Shown: piece after piece, positions 35,662 to 43,786 of the stretch
How the letters are laid out: every line of letters begins with the position of its first letter
Position numbering within the stretch: the first letter of the stretch is position 1
Source: Bradyrhizobium erythrophlei
GTDB taxonomy: Bacteria > Pseudomonadota > Alphaproteobacteria > Rhizobiales > Xanthobacteraceae
DNA: 64,000 nt
Direction of reading: 5' to 3'
NCBI RefSeq assembly: GCF_900142985.1
Contig: NZ_LT670849.1
Span: 310,001-374,000 of the forward strand
The notes under the pieces: generated by a model
Database searches by the model: none
The model's input: the letters and a program-made list of their open reading frames with translations, nothing else
Told to the model about the DNA's origin: nothing
Program-made: the position numbers and the translations under genes

Positions 35662-36981
35662 ATGGCGACCGCGGAAGCGACGCAGACGATCGAGCGCCGG
35701 ACCATCGCAAAAGTTTCCTGGCGGCTGTTGCCTCTGGTCGCCGTCGCCTACTGCATCGCCTATATCGATCGCAGCAACATTTCCGTTGCGGCACTCACCA
35801 TGAACAAGGATCTCGGTTTCAGCGCCTATCTTTACGGCTGGGGCGCCGGAATCTTTTTCTTCGGCTACTTCCTGTTCGAAGTCCCAAGCAATCTCATCCT
35901 CGAAAAAATCGGCGCACGCATCTGGATCGCGCGGATCATGATCACCTGGGGCATCATCTCCGGCCTCACCGCTTTGGTGACGGGACCAACCAGCTTTCTG
36001 ATCATCCGATTTTTGCTGGGAGCGGCGGAGGCCGGATTCTTTCCGGGCATGATCCTCTATCTCACCTACTGGTTTCCGGCGCAGTACCGTGGCCGGGTCA
36101 TCTCGACGCTGTTCATCGCGCAGCCGGTCGCCAACGCGATTGCTTCGAGCGGGTCCGCCGCCATCCTCGGAATGGACGGCGTGCTCGGCCTCAGAGGCTG
36201 GCAGTGGATTTTTATCATCGAGGCCATCCCGGCCGTCGTGCTCGGCCTTTTCATCCTGCGCATCATGACGGATCGGCCGGCACGCGCCGCCTGGCTTGCC
36301 GATGATGAGAGAAATTGGCTGCAAACGCGGCTCGACAACGAAACCCGCGCGATCGAACGCGACGGCCATATGACGTGGACAAAGGCCTTGAGCGATCCGC
36401 GTGTCCTGGCGCTGTCGGTGATCTATCTCGGCAGCGTCACCGCAAACTACGGCATCGTTTTCTTCATGCCGCAAATCGTCAAGGGACTGGGTCTCTCCGA
36501 TATGATGACGGGCTTCGTTTCGTCCGGACCCTACATCGTCGGCACGATCGGCCTGCTCGCCTGGGGCTGGTCGTCCGACCGCAACAAGGAGCGTCGCTGG
36601 CACTTGATCACGGCCTCGACGCTCGGCGCGGCGGGCCTCGCTTTTGCGGCGTGGTCTGGCGCGTCCTACTGGGCGCTGCTCGGCATGTCGATGGCCACCG
36701 CCGGAATCTACGGCTCGCGCGCGGCCTTCTGGCCGATGCCTTCGCTCTTTCTCACAGGAACCGCGGCAGCGGGCGCGATCGCCATGATCAATGCCATCGG
36801 CAATCTCGGCGGTTATATCGGCCCCTTTGTGGTTGGATGGATCAAGGATTCCACGCAAAGCTTCCAGGCCGGACTCTATTTCCTCGCCGCATGTTCGCTG
36901 ATGGCGGCCGTCGTCACCTTCTTTGCCGCACGCGCAGCAGGCGCACCTGCTGCCGTGCCGAGCCCAAGCGCCGCCGAATAG
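35662..36981 (+). CDS. MFS transporter, anion:cation symporter (ACS) type
   Basis: A 439-residue 12-helix major-facilitator carrier. The first loop AYIDRSNISVAALTMNKDLGFS is the ACS-family pattern seen in tartrate and phthalate carriers, and loop 2-3 has the shortened conserved motif (VPSNLILEKIGARIWIARIM). GGGAGGAATTTC precedes the ATG. Within its cluster it probably imports an organic acid released by the secreted hydrolase or processed by the next gene's amidohydrolase. Substrate is inferred only. Confidence 0.9.
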   Translation: MATAEATQTIERRTIAKVSWRLLPLVAVAYCIAYIDRSNISVAALTMNKDLGFSAYLYGWGAGIFFFGYFLFEVPSNLILEKIGARIWIARIMITWGIISGLTALVTGPTSFLIIRFLLGAAEAGFFPGMILYLTYWFPAQYRGRVISTLFIAQPVANAIASSGSAAILGMDGVLGLRGWQWIFIIEAIPAVVLGLFILRIMTDRPARAAWLADDERNWLQTRLDNETRAIERDGHMTWTKALSDPRVLALSVIYLGSVTANYGIVFFMPQIVKGLGLSDMMTGFVSSGPYIVGTIGLLAWGWSSDRNKERRWHLITASTLGAAGLAFAAWSGASYWALLGMSMATAGIYGSRAAFWPMPSLFLTGTAAAGAIAMINAIGNLGGYIGPFVVGWIKDSTQSFQAGLYFLAACSLMAAVVTFFAARAAGAPAAVPSPSAAE

Positions 36982-37017
36982 TTCTACAAGAAGCCTAACA
37001 ATAAGGGAGACGAACTT

Positions 37018-37983
37018 ATGCTCAATCGACGAGACCTTCTGCTTGCATCCGTTGCCGCCGGCGTCGCGATGCAAAACCGGGGCGCGTTCGCCAAGGCGGC
37101 GCAGCCTTCGACAAAGGTGAATTTCGAAATTCCGCCTCACGCCTGCGACTGCCATACCCACATTCACTTGCCTGAAAAGTACCCGTTCTGGGACGGGCGC
37201 GTGTACACGCCTGAGCCGGCCTCGCCGGAAGAAATGGCGGCGCTGCACAAGTCGCTCGGCATCGAGCGCGTCGTGATCGTGACGCCGAGCGTCTACGGCA
37301 CCGACAACCGCGCCACGCTCGAAGGCATCAAATTCCGCGGCGATACCGCACGCGGCGTCGCCGTGATCGACGACAAGACGTCGGAAGCCGATCTCGATGC
37401 GATGGGCAAGGCCGGCATCAAAGGCATCCGCGTCAACCTTGCGACCAGCGGCGTCAACGATCCCTCGATCGGGCGCAAGCGCCTTGAGGCTGCGATCGAG
37501 CGCGTGAAGGGGCGCGGCTGGCATGTCCAGTGCTACACCAACCTGGCGCTGCTGACGAACATCAAGGATGTGCTGGCGTCGTCGCCCGTTCCGATCGTGT
37601 TCGACCATTTCGGCGGTGCGGATGCCGACAAGGGTCTCGAACAGCCAGGCTGGGCCGAACTCGTCGAAGCCGTGAAAAGCGGTAAGGTCTACGTGAAGAT
37701 CTCTGGCGCTTACCGGCTGTCGAACAAGGGACCGGACTATCCGGACTCGGTGCCGTTTGCGAAGGCGCTGATCGCCGCCAACCCGGATCGCCTGGTCTGG
37801 GGCTCGGATTGGCCGCATCCGGATTCGGTGACGCCACCGGGCAAGAAACCGACCGACCTGAATCCGTTGCTTCAGATCGAAGACGGCCGCGTCCTCAACC
37901 TCCTCGCGGAATGGACGCCCGATGCCGCGACCCGGAAGAAGATCCTGGTCGACAACCCGGCACGGCTTTACGGCTTTTCGTGA
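37018..37983 (+). CDS. Amidohydrolase-family lactonase, possible Tat export
   Basis: A 321-residue TIM-barrel hydrolase of the amidohydrolase_2 group (close in type to 2-pyrone-4,6-dicarboxylate lactonase). HACDCHTHIHLP near residue 42 gives the first metal motif, IVFDHFGG an internal His, and LVWGSDWPHPDS the late catalytic aspartate. The N-terminus MLNRRDLLLASVAAGVA has twin arginines before a hydrophobic stretch, so Tat export is likely. It lies 36 bases after the MFS gene, in the same operon. It may open a lactone related to aromatic or sugar-acid breakdown. Confidence 0.85.
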   Translation: MLNRRDLLLASVAAGVAMQNRGAFAKAAQPSTKVNFEIPPHACDCHTHIHLPEKYPFWDGRVYTPEPASPEEMAALHKSLGIERVVIVTPSVYGTDNRATLEGIKFRGDTARGVAVIDDKTSEADLDAMGKAGIKGIRVNLATSGVNDPSIGRKRLEAAIERVKGRGWHVQCYTNLALLTNIKDVLASSPVPIVFDHFGGADADKGLEQPGWAELVEAVKSGKVYVKISGAYRLSNKGPDYPDSVPFAKALIAANPDRLVWGSDWPHPDSVTPPGKKPTDLNPLLQIEDGRVLNLLAEWTPDAATRKKILVDNPARLYGFS

Positions 37984-38005
37984 TGTGACCACGATGGCCG
38001 GCGCC

Positions 38006-39400
38006 TCACCGCGCCGGCCATCGCGGCGGGTGACTGCCAAGCGGCATCGCCGGCCGCGACCAGAATGCCGGCGTCCGCGACAGTTGCGCGGCGTGGCGGA
38101 TCGCCTGAAGCGATCCGAAGCCGGACGGCACCTGCTCCACAAAGGGCGGAACCGCTTCGCCTTTCAAATCCTCGGTCTTGAGGCCTTCAGCGATACGCCC
38201 CAGATCCCATAACCATCGTCCGGTTTGCGCCAGCGACACGCGAACGTGCCAGCTGCCGCCCTCCTGCGACTGGCGCGCCTTCGCCATCATGGCGCCGAAC
38301 GCCATCAGATAGCCGGTGGCGTGATCGAGAATTTGCGCCGGCAATTCTTTCGGCCCGTCGACGCCGGCCGCTTGTCCCTCGGCATGATTGAAACCCGTCG
38401 AGGTCTGCACCAGCGAGTCAAAACCGCGGCGGCTCGACCATGGTCCGACATGGCCGTAAGCTGACAGCGAGACATAGACGATGCCAGGATTGATCGCTGC
38501 CGCCTCTTCCGGCGAGAAGCCGAGATCGGCGAGCGCCTGCGGGCGATAACCTTGCGAAAAGATATCGGCCTCTGCGAGCAGCGCTTTCATCTGGTTACGA
38601 CCCTCCTCGCGCTTGAGATCGAGAAAGGTCGAGAGTTTGCCGCGGCCGGTGTCGATGGTGAGCCACGGAATCGCCGGGAGTTCGGGGCTAGACACCAGCA
38701 TCACGTCGGCGCCGTGGGCGGCGAGCGTGCGCCCCGCGACGGGGCCAGCGATCACGCGCGACAAATCGAGCACGCGCAAACCCGCAAGCGGGCGATCGCC
38801 GGCGGGCCATGGCTTTAGCGCGGCCTCTCCGATTTTCTCGAATGTAATGACCGGCAAGGCGGCCAGTGCCCTGGCCTGCGGTGTCGCCGACCATTCATCG
38901 TACGACCGCATCATGGAGACCACGCCACCGGCCTCATAGGCGGCAGTCTCGAATGCTTCGGCGTCCCAGGCCATCAACGCCGCCTGGACCTCGTCGCGTT
39001 CGGCCTTGCACTTCAGGACACTGCACACGGCATCGCGATGATGCGGAAAATTGGTATGCAGACGAACGAAGCGCTGGCCGCGCGTCTTGTAGACGCCGGC
39101 GATCGCATCCCAGGCCGGCGGCGGTGGCGTATCGTCGAGGCGCAAGTAACGCTCGCTGCGGCATTCGACGACGGCGTGACGCATATCGACTGCGATGTCC
39201 TGTCCCTGCCCGCTCCGCAATTTCCAGAGTTGCGCCGCCGCAAGCGCCGCCGCCGCAATGCTCGTTTGGGCGGCAGCCGCGACACGAAAGGACGATGGCA
39301 GTTGCGGCTCCTCGCCTGTCAGCGTGACGGCATCGAGCGCGGCAGGCTCTCCTCCGGCCAGAGCCCAAAGACGGCTAAGGATTTGTTTCGGGCTTTGCAT
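38006..39400 (-). CDS. CaiB/BaiF family CoA transferase
   Basis: A 464-residue class III CoA-transferase. The characteristic RVLDLSRVIAGPVAGRTLAAHGADV is near residue 210, followed by WLTIDTGRGKLSTFLDLK and GRNQMKALLAEADIFSQGYRP, where family members have a catalytic aspartate and CoA contacts. About 200 residues precede that motif, so this resembles the longer, two-domain-like CaiB members. AGGAAGAG precedes the ATG. Substrate unknown; it converges on the amidohydrolase gene. Confidence 0.9.
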   Translation of the reverse strand: MQSPKQILSRLWALAGGEPAALDAVTLTGEEPQLPSSFRVAAAAQTSIAAAALAAAQLWKLRSGQGQDIAVDMRHAVVECRSERYLRLDDTPPPPAWDAIAGVYKTRGQRFVRLHTNFPHHRDAVCSVLKCKAERDEVQAALMAWDAEAFETAAYEAGGVVSMMRSYDEWSATPQARALAALPVITFEKIGEAALKPWPAGDRPLAGLRVLDLSRVIAGPVAGRTLAAHGADVMLVSSPELPAIPWLTIDTGRGKLSTFLDLKREEGRNQMKALLAEADIFSQGYRPQALADLGFSPEEAAAINPGIVYVSLSAYGHVGPWSSRRGFDSLVQTSTGFNHAEGQAAGVDGPKELPAQILDHATGYLMAFGAMMAKARQSQEGGSWHVRVSLAQTGRWLWDLGRIAEGLKTEDLKGEAVPPFVEQVPSGFGSLQAIRHAAQLSRTPAFWSRPAMPLGSHPPRWPAR

Positions 39401-39455
39401 GTCCGTTGCTCTTCCTTAAACCTCACTGCTCTGCCTTAACCTGGAAGGAACCGCA

Positions 39456-39746
39456 ATGGCCGCGATCGATCCGCTGACTGCCGGGGGCGTCTTGCTTGCA
39501 ACTGCCTTGACCGATGCGGTCTATGTCATGTTCACGTCGGCTGTGGTGGCGCGAAAGCGCGTGCCCGCGGCGACCTGGAGTAGCATCTGGTATCTGCTCT
39601 CGTCCTATGCCGTGATCTCCTATACGGAGAACTGGGTCTATGTCGCGTTTGCGGCAATCGGCTCATGGCTCGGCGCATTTGTATCGATCACCTTTCTGCA
39701 TCGGCCACCCGGCGGCCCGCCGGTCGGCGCAGCACCGGAGATCTAG
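39456..39746 (+). CDS. Small conserved membrane protein
   Basis: A 96-residue protein with three hydrophobic segments (about 8-31, 43-56 and 62-82), ending in a Pro/Gly-rich tail. AAGGAA precedes the ATG. Small proteins of this type (AATALTDAVYVMFTSAVV-like start) are found widely in alphaproteobacteria without known role. It is divergent from the CoA-transferase gene. Confidence 0.7.
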   Translation: MAAIDPLTAGGVLLATALTDAVYVMFTSAVVARKRVPAATWSSIWYLLSSYAVISYTENWVYVAFAAIGSWLGAFVSITFLHRPPGGPPVGAAPEI

Positions 39747-39764
39747 ACACGCCCGCGTCATCTC

Positions 39765-40435
39765 GCGACGCGGTTCGCGTCCGAGCTGGCAACGATATTT
39801 CTCCCTCGCGAAAAATAGAGGGCGCAGGGAAAGCCGGGCGCCGGTCGCACCCGCCGATGTCCTGGTTCTGACATTCGTATCGTATTGCAGCGATAGCTTT
39901 TGCGAATGTCAGAACCGAAGGGACATCGGCAGATATTAATTTTCTAGTGCGGTTTCGGATTTGACATTCGCATGAAGAACTCGCGGCCACACTGATGCGA
40001 ATGTCAAATCCACCGCACTAGCCTTGCGTATAGAAATAGAAAACACGCAAGTTAGTCACCACAGGTCCGCCGGCATACCCGGCCTTCCCTGCGCAATGGT
40101 TTTAACGGTTTGCTTCGTGCTCTCTCCGGAGACCGGGCTTTGTTGCCTCCGTCATCGGCGAAATATCTTCCGCCGATTTAGCACCAGCGTCGGGGCGCCA
40201 AGACCACACGACTTCGCCGTCCGCTTTCGCGCCGTTCGTCCTTCGGCCGCGAAAACGTCCACCGCATCCCGCCCAACGTTCGTGACGATGGCCAACGCCC
40301 CTCTTCTCAAGCGAGACGGGCGAAGCTGTAAAAGTGATTTGCCCGTCGGCTTAAGCGAAATATTTTCGCCAAAAGGACTGGACAGGCGTGGCGTGCCAAT
40401 CACTGATTTGCCCGTCGGGCAAATCAGTAACGTCG
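39765..40435. repeat. Large dispersed repeat region (Bradyrhizobium type)
   Basis: Long near-palindromic arms GCGCAGGGAAAGCCGGG (39822-39838) and its complement (40078-40094, one mismatch) flank the hairpin pair at 39853-40021. The rest, to 40435, contains two GATTTGCCCGTCGG units and ends in the palindrome CTGATTTGCCCG/CGGGCAAATCAG. I recognise this from memory as a repeat common in Bradyrhizobium intergenic DNA and often mis-called as a gene. Open frames on both strands (40024-40464, 40152-40550) are rejected as genes. Confidence 0.6.
39853..40021 (-). repeat. Paired bulged-hairpin element in reverse orientation (copies F and G)
   Basis: Copy F (type 2): inner arms GGTTCTGACATTCG 39864-39877 and 39903-39916; outer stem GCCGATGTCC/GGACATCGGC (39853-39862, 39921-39930) with an unpaired GAA-type bulge on the right. 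Copy G (type 1): perfect 17-bp inner arms 39957-39973 and 39995-40011; 10-bp outer stem CTAGTGCGGT/ACCGCACTAG (39944-39953, 40012-40021) and a TTC bulge on the left. Read from the minus strand, order and bulge positions equal those of the other pairs. Confidence 0.85.
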
Positions 40436-40476
40436 AAAGGCGATATGTGCCGGAGAATGGCTGACATTGACCGGCG

Positions 40477-41205
40477 TCACAAGGCCAGCAGCAGTCCAGA
40501 AAATAGCAACATGGTGAGAATGATCCGCCGGAACGACGCTTCATTGACACAGCGGAAAGCGAAAATCCCTAGCGCAGCGCCGGCGAGCAGCGCCGGAATA
40601 CTGGTGACAAACTCAACCAAGACCTTCGAAGACAAATCATTTTGCAACAGCATCAGCACGAGCGAGAAAATCTGCATGGCGGCAATGAAAGGCTGAACCA
40701 GCCCGCGCTGCTCGGTCTTGGGAACCCCATGAATATCGCACCAGATGGTCGGGACTGCGCCCGGCATGGCCGTTAACCCGCCGACAAAGCCGCCGCCGAA
40801 GCCGATTAATGCACTGCGTCCCACATTCATCTGCAGGCGATGAGAAAGCACCGGCCGGAACAACATGTAGGCCGCATAGCAGGCGATGGCGAGACCAAAG
40901 CTCTCTCTGAAGATCCGCGCGTCGGCAGCTTGCAGCAACCACACGGCGATCGGAACGCCAAGCAATCCGCCCACGACCAGTACCGAGCTCTGCTTCCAGC
41001 GGATGCTTTTTCTCAACGCCCAAAGATTCGTGGCTTGTACGGTGATGCTGCACGCCATCATCAGCGGGACCGCCTCCAATGGCGGGAGAACGTGAAGGAG
41101 AATCGCGCCGGCCACCGCCGAAAAGGCAAAGCCTGCGAGGCCCGAGACGAAGGCGCCGCAAAACACGGCGATACTGAGCAGGCAAAACGACGAGATGTCG
41201 CCCAT
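40477..41205 (-). CDS. TauE/SafE family membrane permease
   Basis: A 242-residue protein with about eight hydrophobic helices. FVSGLAGFAFSAVAGAILLH at the N-terminus and GFGGGFVGGLTAMPGAVPTIW in the middle are the paired glycine-rich motifs of the TauE/SafE (sulfite or organosulfonate exporter) family. AAAGG precedes ATG 41205. It is the last of three leftward genes, with 48 bases to the preceding small membrane gene. Substrate unknown; TauE relatives move sulfoacetate, sulfite or other anions. Confidence 0.88.
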   Translation of the reverse strand: MGDISSFCLLSIAVFCGAFVSGLAGFAFSAVAGAILLHVLPPLEAVPLMMACSITVQATNLWALRKSIRWKQSSVLVVGGLLGVPIAVWLLQAADARIFRESFGLAIACYAAYMLFRPVLSHRLQMNVGRSALIGFGGGFVGGLTAMPGAVPTIWCDIHGVPKTEQRGLVQPFIAAMQIFSLVLMLLQNDLSSKVLVEFVTSIPALLAGAALGIFAFRCVNEASFRRIILTMLLFSGLLLAL

Positions 41206-41252
41206 GAGCTACCTTTCCCGGCCGGCAAGATCCTGGAATAACGACTTGGGGA

Positions 41253-41441
41253 TCAGTCCCCGGATAACAGTCCGGGCGGCTCGGGCACTGCCCCGGCATC
41301 GCTTCGTGTAGCGGAGACCAGGATCGTGATTGCGAGGATGTGCAAAACGACGAAGCAGACGGCGATCGCTGCGAGCCACGCATTCTCGCCCGGTGCCGAA
41401 ATCTGGAGTTTGCGTTCGGACGACTTTTCACTGAGCGACAT
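41253..41441 (-). CDS. Small single-pass membrane protein
   Basis: A 62-residue protein with one hydrophobic helix (AWLAAIAVCFVVLHILAITILV, about 21-42). ATG 41441 is chosen because GGAGG lies eight bases before it, inside the end of the previous gene; two ATGs upstream have worse spacing. Its start overlaps the stop of the 112-residue gene, which suggests coupling. Family unknown. Confidence 0.55.
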   Translation of the reverse strand: MSLSEKSSERKLQISAPGENAWLAAIAVCFVVLHILAITILVSATRSDAGAVPEPPGLLSGD

Positions 41442-41766
41442 TGCCATGTCCTCCAGCATTTGACTGAGCGTGAAGCTGGTGCCACCTGTTGTCGATCAGG
41501 TGACGGTACCGTTGAAGGGCGCGCTCTGCCTGTAGCCGTCGCGAATGGTGCAGCGCTCGAAGGAGACGCCAGAGCAGGCCTTTTTGCCGGATCACCTTTC
41601 GAGAAGGACTTTCGGGGGCGACAATCGAAAATACTGCCTCACTCACGGTTGGAGCCCTGCGATCAAACGACGGCACGGAGAATGCCGCGATCGACTGAAA
41701 CATCTTGTGAAGCAATAACCCGTAGAACACACGCGTGAGACGCTGTGTCTTATCTTCCCTGCGCAT
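41428..41766 (-). CDS. Small basic hypothetical protein
   Basis: A 112-residue protein, basic and helical, with a pattern (ALHHSRRLQAERALQRYRHLI, here given in part: HHSRRLQAERALQRYRHLI) that I recall from short Bradyrhizobium hypothetical proteins. AAGGTG lies eight bases before ATG 41766. First gene of the leftward set that ends with the TauE-family permease. No function can be assigned. Confidence 0.6.
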   Translation of the reverse strand: MRREDKTQRLTRVFYGLLLHKMFQSIAAFSVPSFDRRAPTVSEAVFSIVAPESPSRKVIRQKGLLWRLLRALHHSRRLQAERALQRYRHLIDNRWHQLHAQSNAGGHGNVAQ

Positions 41767-41951
41767 GACACGAACACCTTGTGTGAGTGGCTGGATGCGG
41801 TCGGGAGTATCGAACGGGACGCCGCGCCTCGCTTTAACGCGGGCTTAATTTGTCCTTATCGTTTCCTTGATTATTGAACGGTGCGTCCTTGATTTCGGGC
41901 TCGCCTGCCGCTTGAATATCGACCTCGCCCGCCCCCATCGAAGGCCTTGAT

Positions 41952-43502
41952 TTGCTGTACTTCTTTGACGATTTCGCTCTCGACACCAGCCAGCGGGAGC
42001 TGCGCCGTGACGGATCGGCAATTCCGCTGCAACCCCAGGTCTTCGACCTCCTCGAATATCTGATCCGGCACCGCGACCGGGTGGCGACCAAGGACGACCT
42101 GATCAGCGCAATCTGGGGCGGGCGGATCGTCTCGGAGTCATCGCTCACCACCCGAATCAACGCGGCCCGCACAGCCATTGGCGATTCCGGCGACGAACAA
42201 CGCCTGATCAAGACCGTACCGCGCAAGGGCATCCGCTTTATCGGCACGGTGCGAGAGGAAGGGCCCGCTGCGGGCGAGACGATCCAGATCTCACCACAAC
42301 CCGCGCGTCGTCTGTCTATCGTCGTGTTGCCGTTCGCGAATCTCAGCGGCGATCCCGAGCAGGACTATTTCGCCGATGGGGTCACAGAGAGTCTGACCAC
42401 GGATCTTTCGCGCATCAGCGGCTCGTTCGTGATTGCACGCAACACCGCGTTTACCTTCAAGGGGAAAGGCGTTGGCCCCGAGAGGCTCGGAAGAGAGCTG
42501 AACGTTCGCTATGTTCTCGAAGGTTCGGTGCAGCGTGGCGGCAACCGGCTACGGGTCAATGTGCAGTTAATCGACGCCGAAACCGGCAATCATCTTTGGG
42601 CTGAGCGCTTCGACAAACCCGTCGCCGATCTCTTCGACATGCAGGACGAAATCGTCGCCAGGCTCGCCAATGCGCTGAATGCCCAGCTCATCGAGGCCGA
42701 GGCGCGGCGCGCGGAGCGTTCGCACAACCCGGATGCCATGGACTTGTACTTCCAGGGCATGAACTGGTGGAACAAGGGAATGACGCCCGAGCATATGGCT
42801 CAGGCAAAGGCGTATTTCGAGCGCGCCCTGAAGCTCGATCCAGGACAAGTCGAGTCGCTGGTCGCTATCGCGGCCGTGGATTCCTCGATCGGGGCGAATT
42901 TCATGGTCGATGACCGCGACGCGCTCCTTGCGGCAGCCGAGGCAACGGTCACCAAGGCTCTCTCCATGTCTCCGCGGCACGCCCGCGGACACCTCGTGCT
43001 GGGCTCCGTGCTCAACGTAACGAAGCGAGCGGCGCAAGGCGTTCGGGAATGCGAGCTGTCGCTGGCGCTGGATCAAAACTCCGCCGACGCCCACGGCCTC
43101 ATCGGTCTCGCGAAGATTTTTCTCGGCCGTGGCGCGGAAACCGAGGCCCATATCCAGGAAGCGTTCCGGTTGTCTCCCCGCGATATCTTCGCCTTCCGCT
43201 GGCTGCATTATGTCGGCATGGCCAGGCAAACGCTCGGCGACGATGCCGGGGCGGTTGCATGGCTGCGGCGGTCGCTTGAGGCCAACCGGAATTATCCGCT
43301 TGCGCATTTCCAGCTTGCCGCAGCGCTTGCGCAGATCGGTTCGCTGGAGGAAGCGCGGGCCGCGGTACGAGCCGGGCTTGCGCTCAATCCGGCTTTCACC
43401 CTTCGTCGCACGCGCGGCAGAATGAGCGACGATCCGACCTATCGGGCGGGAGCCAAGCGCATCTATGAAGGCATGCAAATCGCCGGAGTGCCGGAGAATT
43501 GA
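41952..43502 (+). CDS. Winged-helix regulator with TolB-like and TPR domains
   Basis: A 516-residue protein: an OmpR/PhoB-type winged helix at about 1-95 (DDFALDTSQRELRRDG, RIVSESSLTTRINAAR), a TolB/FlgO-like segment at about 115-235 (VVLPFANLSGDPEQDYFADG) and TPR repeats to the end. No phospho-receiver or transmembrane segment is seen. Many alphaproteobacterial regulators have this layout, sometimes called adenylate-cyclase-like TPR proteins. It starts at TTG 41952 with GAAGG seven bases before it; no in-frame ATG exists between the upstream stop and the domain. Confidence 0.85.
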   Translation: MLYFFDDFALDTSQRELRRDGSAIPLQPQVFDLLEYLIRHRDRVATKDDLISAIWGGRIVSESSLTTRINAARTAIGDSGDEQRLIKTVPRKGIRFIGTVREEGPAAGETIQISPQPARRLSIVVLPFANLSGDPEQDYFADGVTESLTTDLSRISGSFVIARNTAFTFKGKGVGPERLGRELNVRYVLEGSVQRGGNRLRVNVQLIDAETGNHLWAERFDKPVADLFDMQDEIVARLANALNAQLIEAEARRAERSHNPDAMDLYFQGMNWWNKGMTPEHMAQAKAYFERALKLDPGQVESLVAIAAVDSSIGANFMVDDRDALLAAAEATVTKALSMSPRHARGHLVLGSVLNVTKRAAQGVRECELSLALDQNSADAHGLIGLAKIFLGRGAETEAHIQEAFRLSPRDIFAFRWLHYVGMARQTLGDDAGAVAWLRRSLEANRNYPLAHFQLAAALAQIGSLEEARAAVRAGLALNPAFTLRRTRGRMSDDPTYRAGAKRIYEGMQIAGVPEN

Positions 43503-43538
43503 AAGCTGACGGTCGCCGTTTCCCCCGGGCCGGCGCGT

Positions 43539-43688
43539 CTAGCCCATCAAGGTCGGCGGCAACCACATCGCAATATCGGGAAAGGCGCAGATCAGAATAA
43601 CGGCCACGATCATGATGGCCACGAAGGGCAACGTGCCCCACACGAGTTCAGGATAGGAAATGTTCGGGGCGATGTTGATCAGAGCCGT
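43539..43688 (-). pseudogene. C-terminal remnant of a TRAP transporter large permease (DctM)
   Basis: Read leftward, 49 codons (TALINIAPNISYPELVWGTL ... FPDIAMWLPPTLMG) lie between two stops. This matches the end of DctM-type permeases: an IAP/Y region, a hydrophobic helix (FVAIMIVAVILICAFP) and a final WLP motif. There is no start codon or upstream part, so it is a decayed fragment. Nothing else was found in the 285-base gap. Confidence 0.6.
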
Positions 43689-43786
43689 CTACAAGAACCT
43701 GCGGATGCAGGGGTGACCGGAGCCATTGGCAAATTTTCGATTGGGAGTACTGTTGCCCAAACGTTGTTTCGATCGGCCGCACGTTC

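Noticed and set aside
35614..38142. 842-codon open frame antisense to the MFS and amidohydrolase genes
   Set aside because: Arg/Asp/Gly/His-rich product with no domains, lying over two well-supported genes on the other strand; long shadow frames are expected at this GC content.
40024..40550. Open frames on both strands (40024-40464 and 40152-40550)
   Set aside because: They lie in a dispersed intergenic repeat; such frames are commonly mis-called as genes in this genus.
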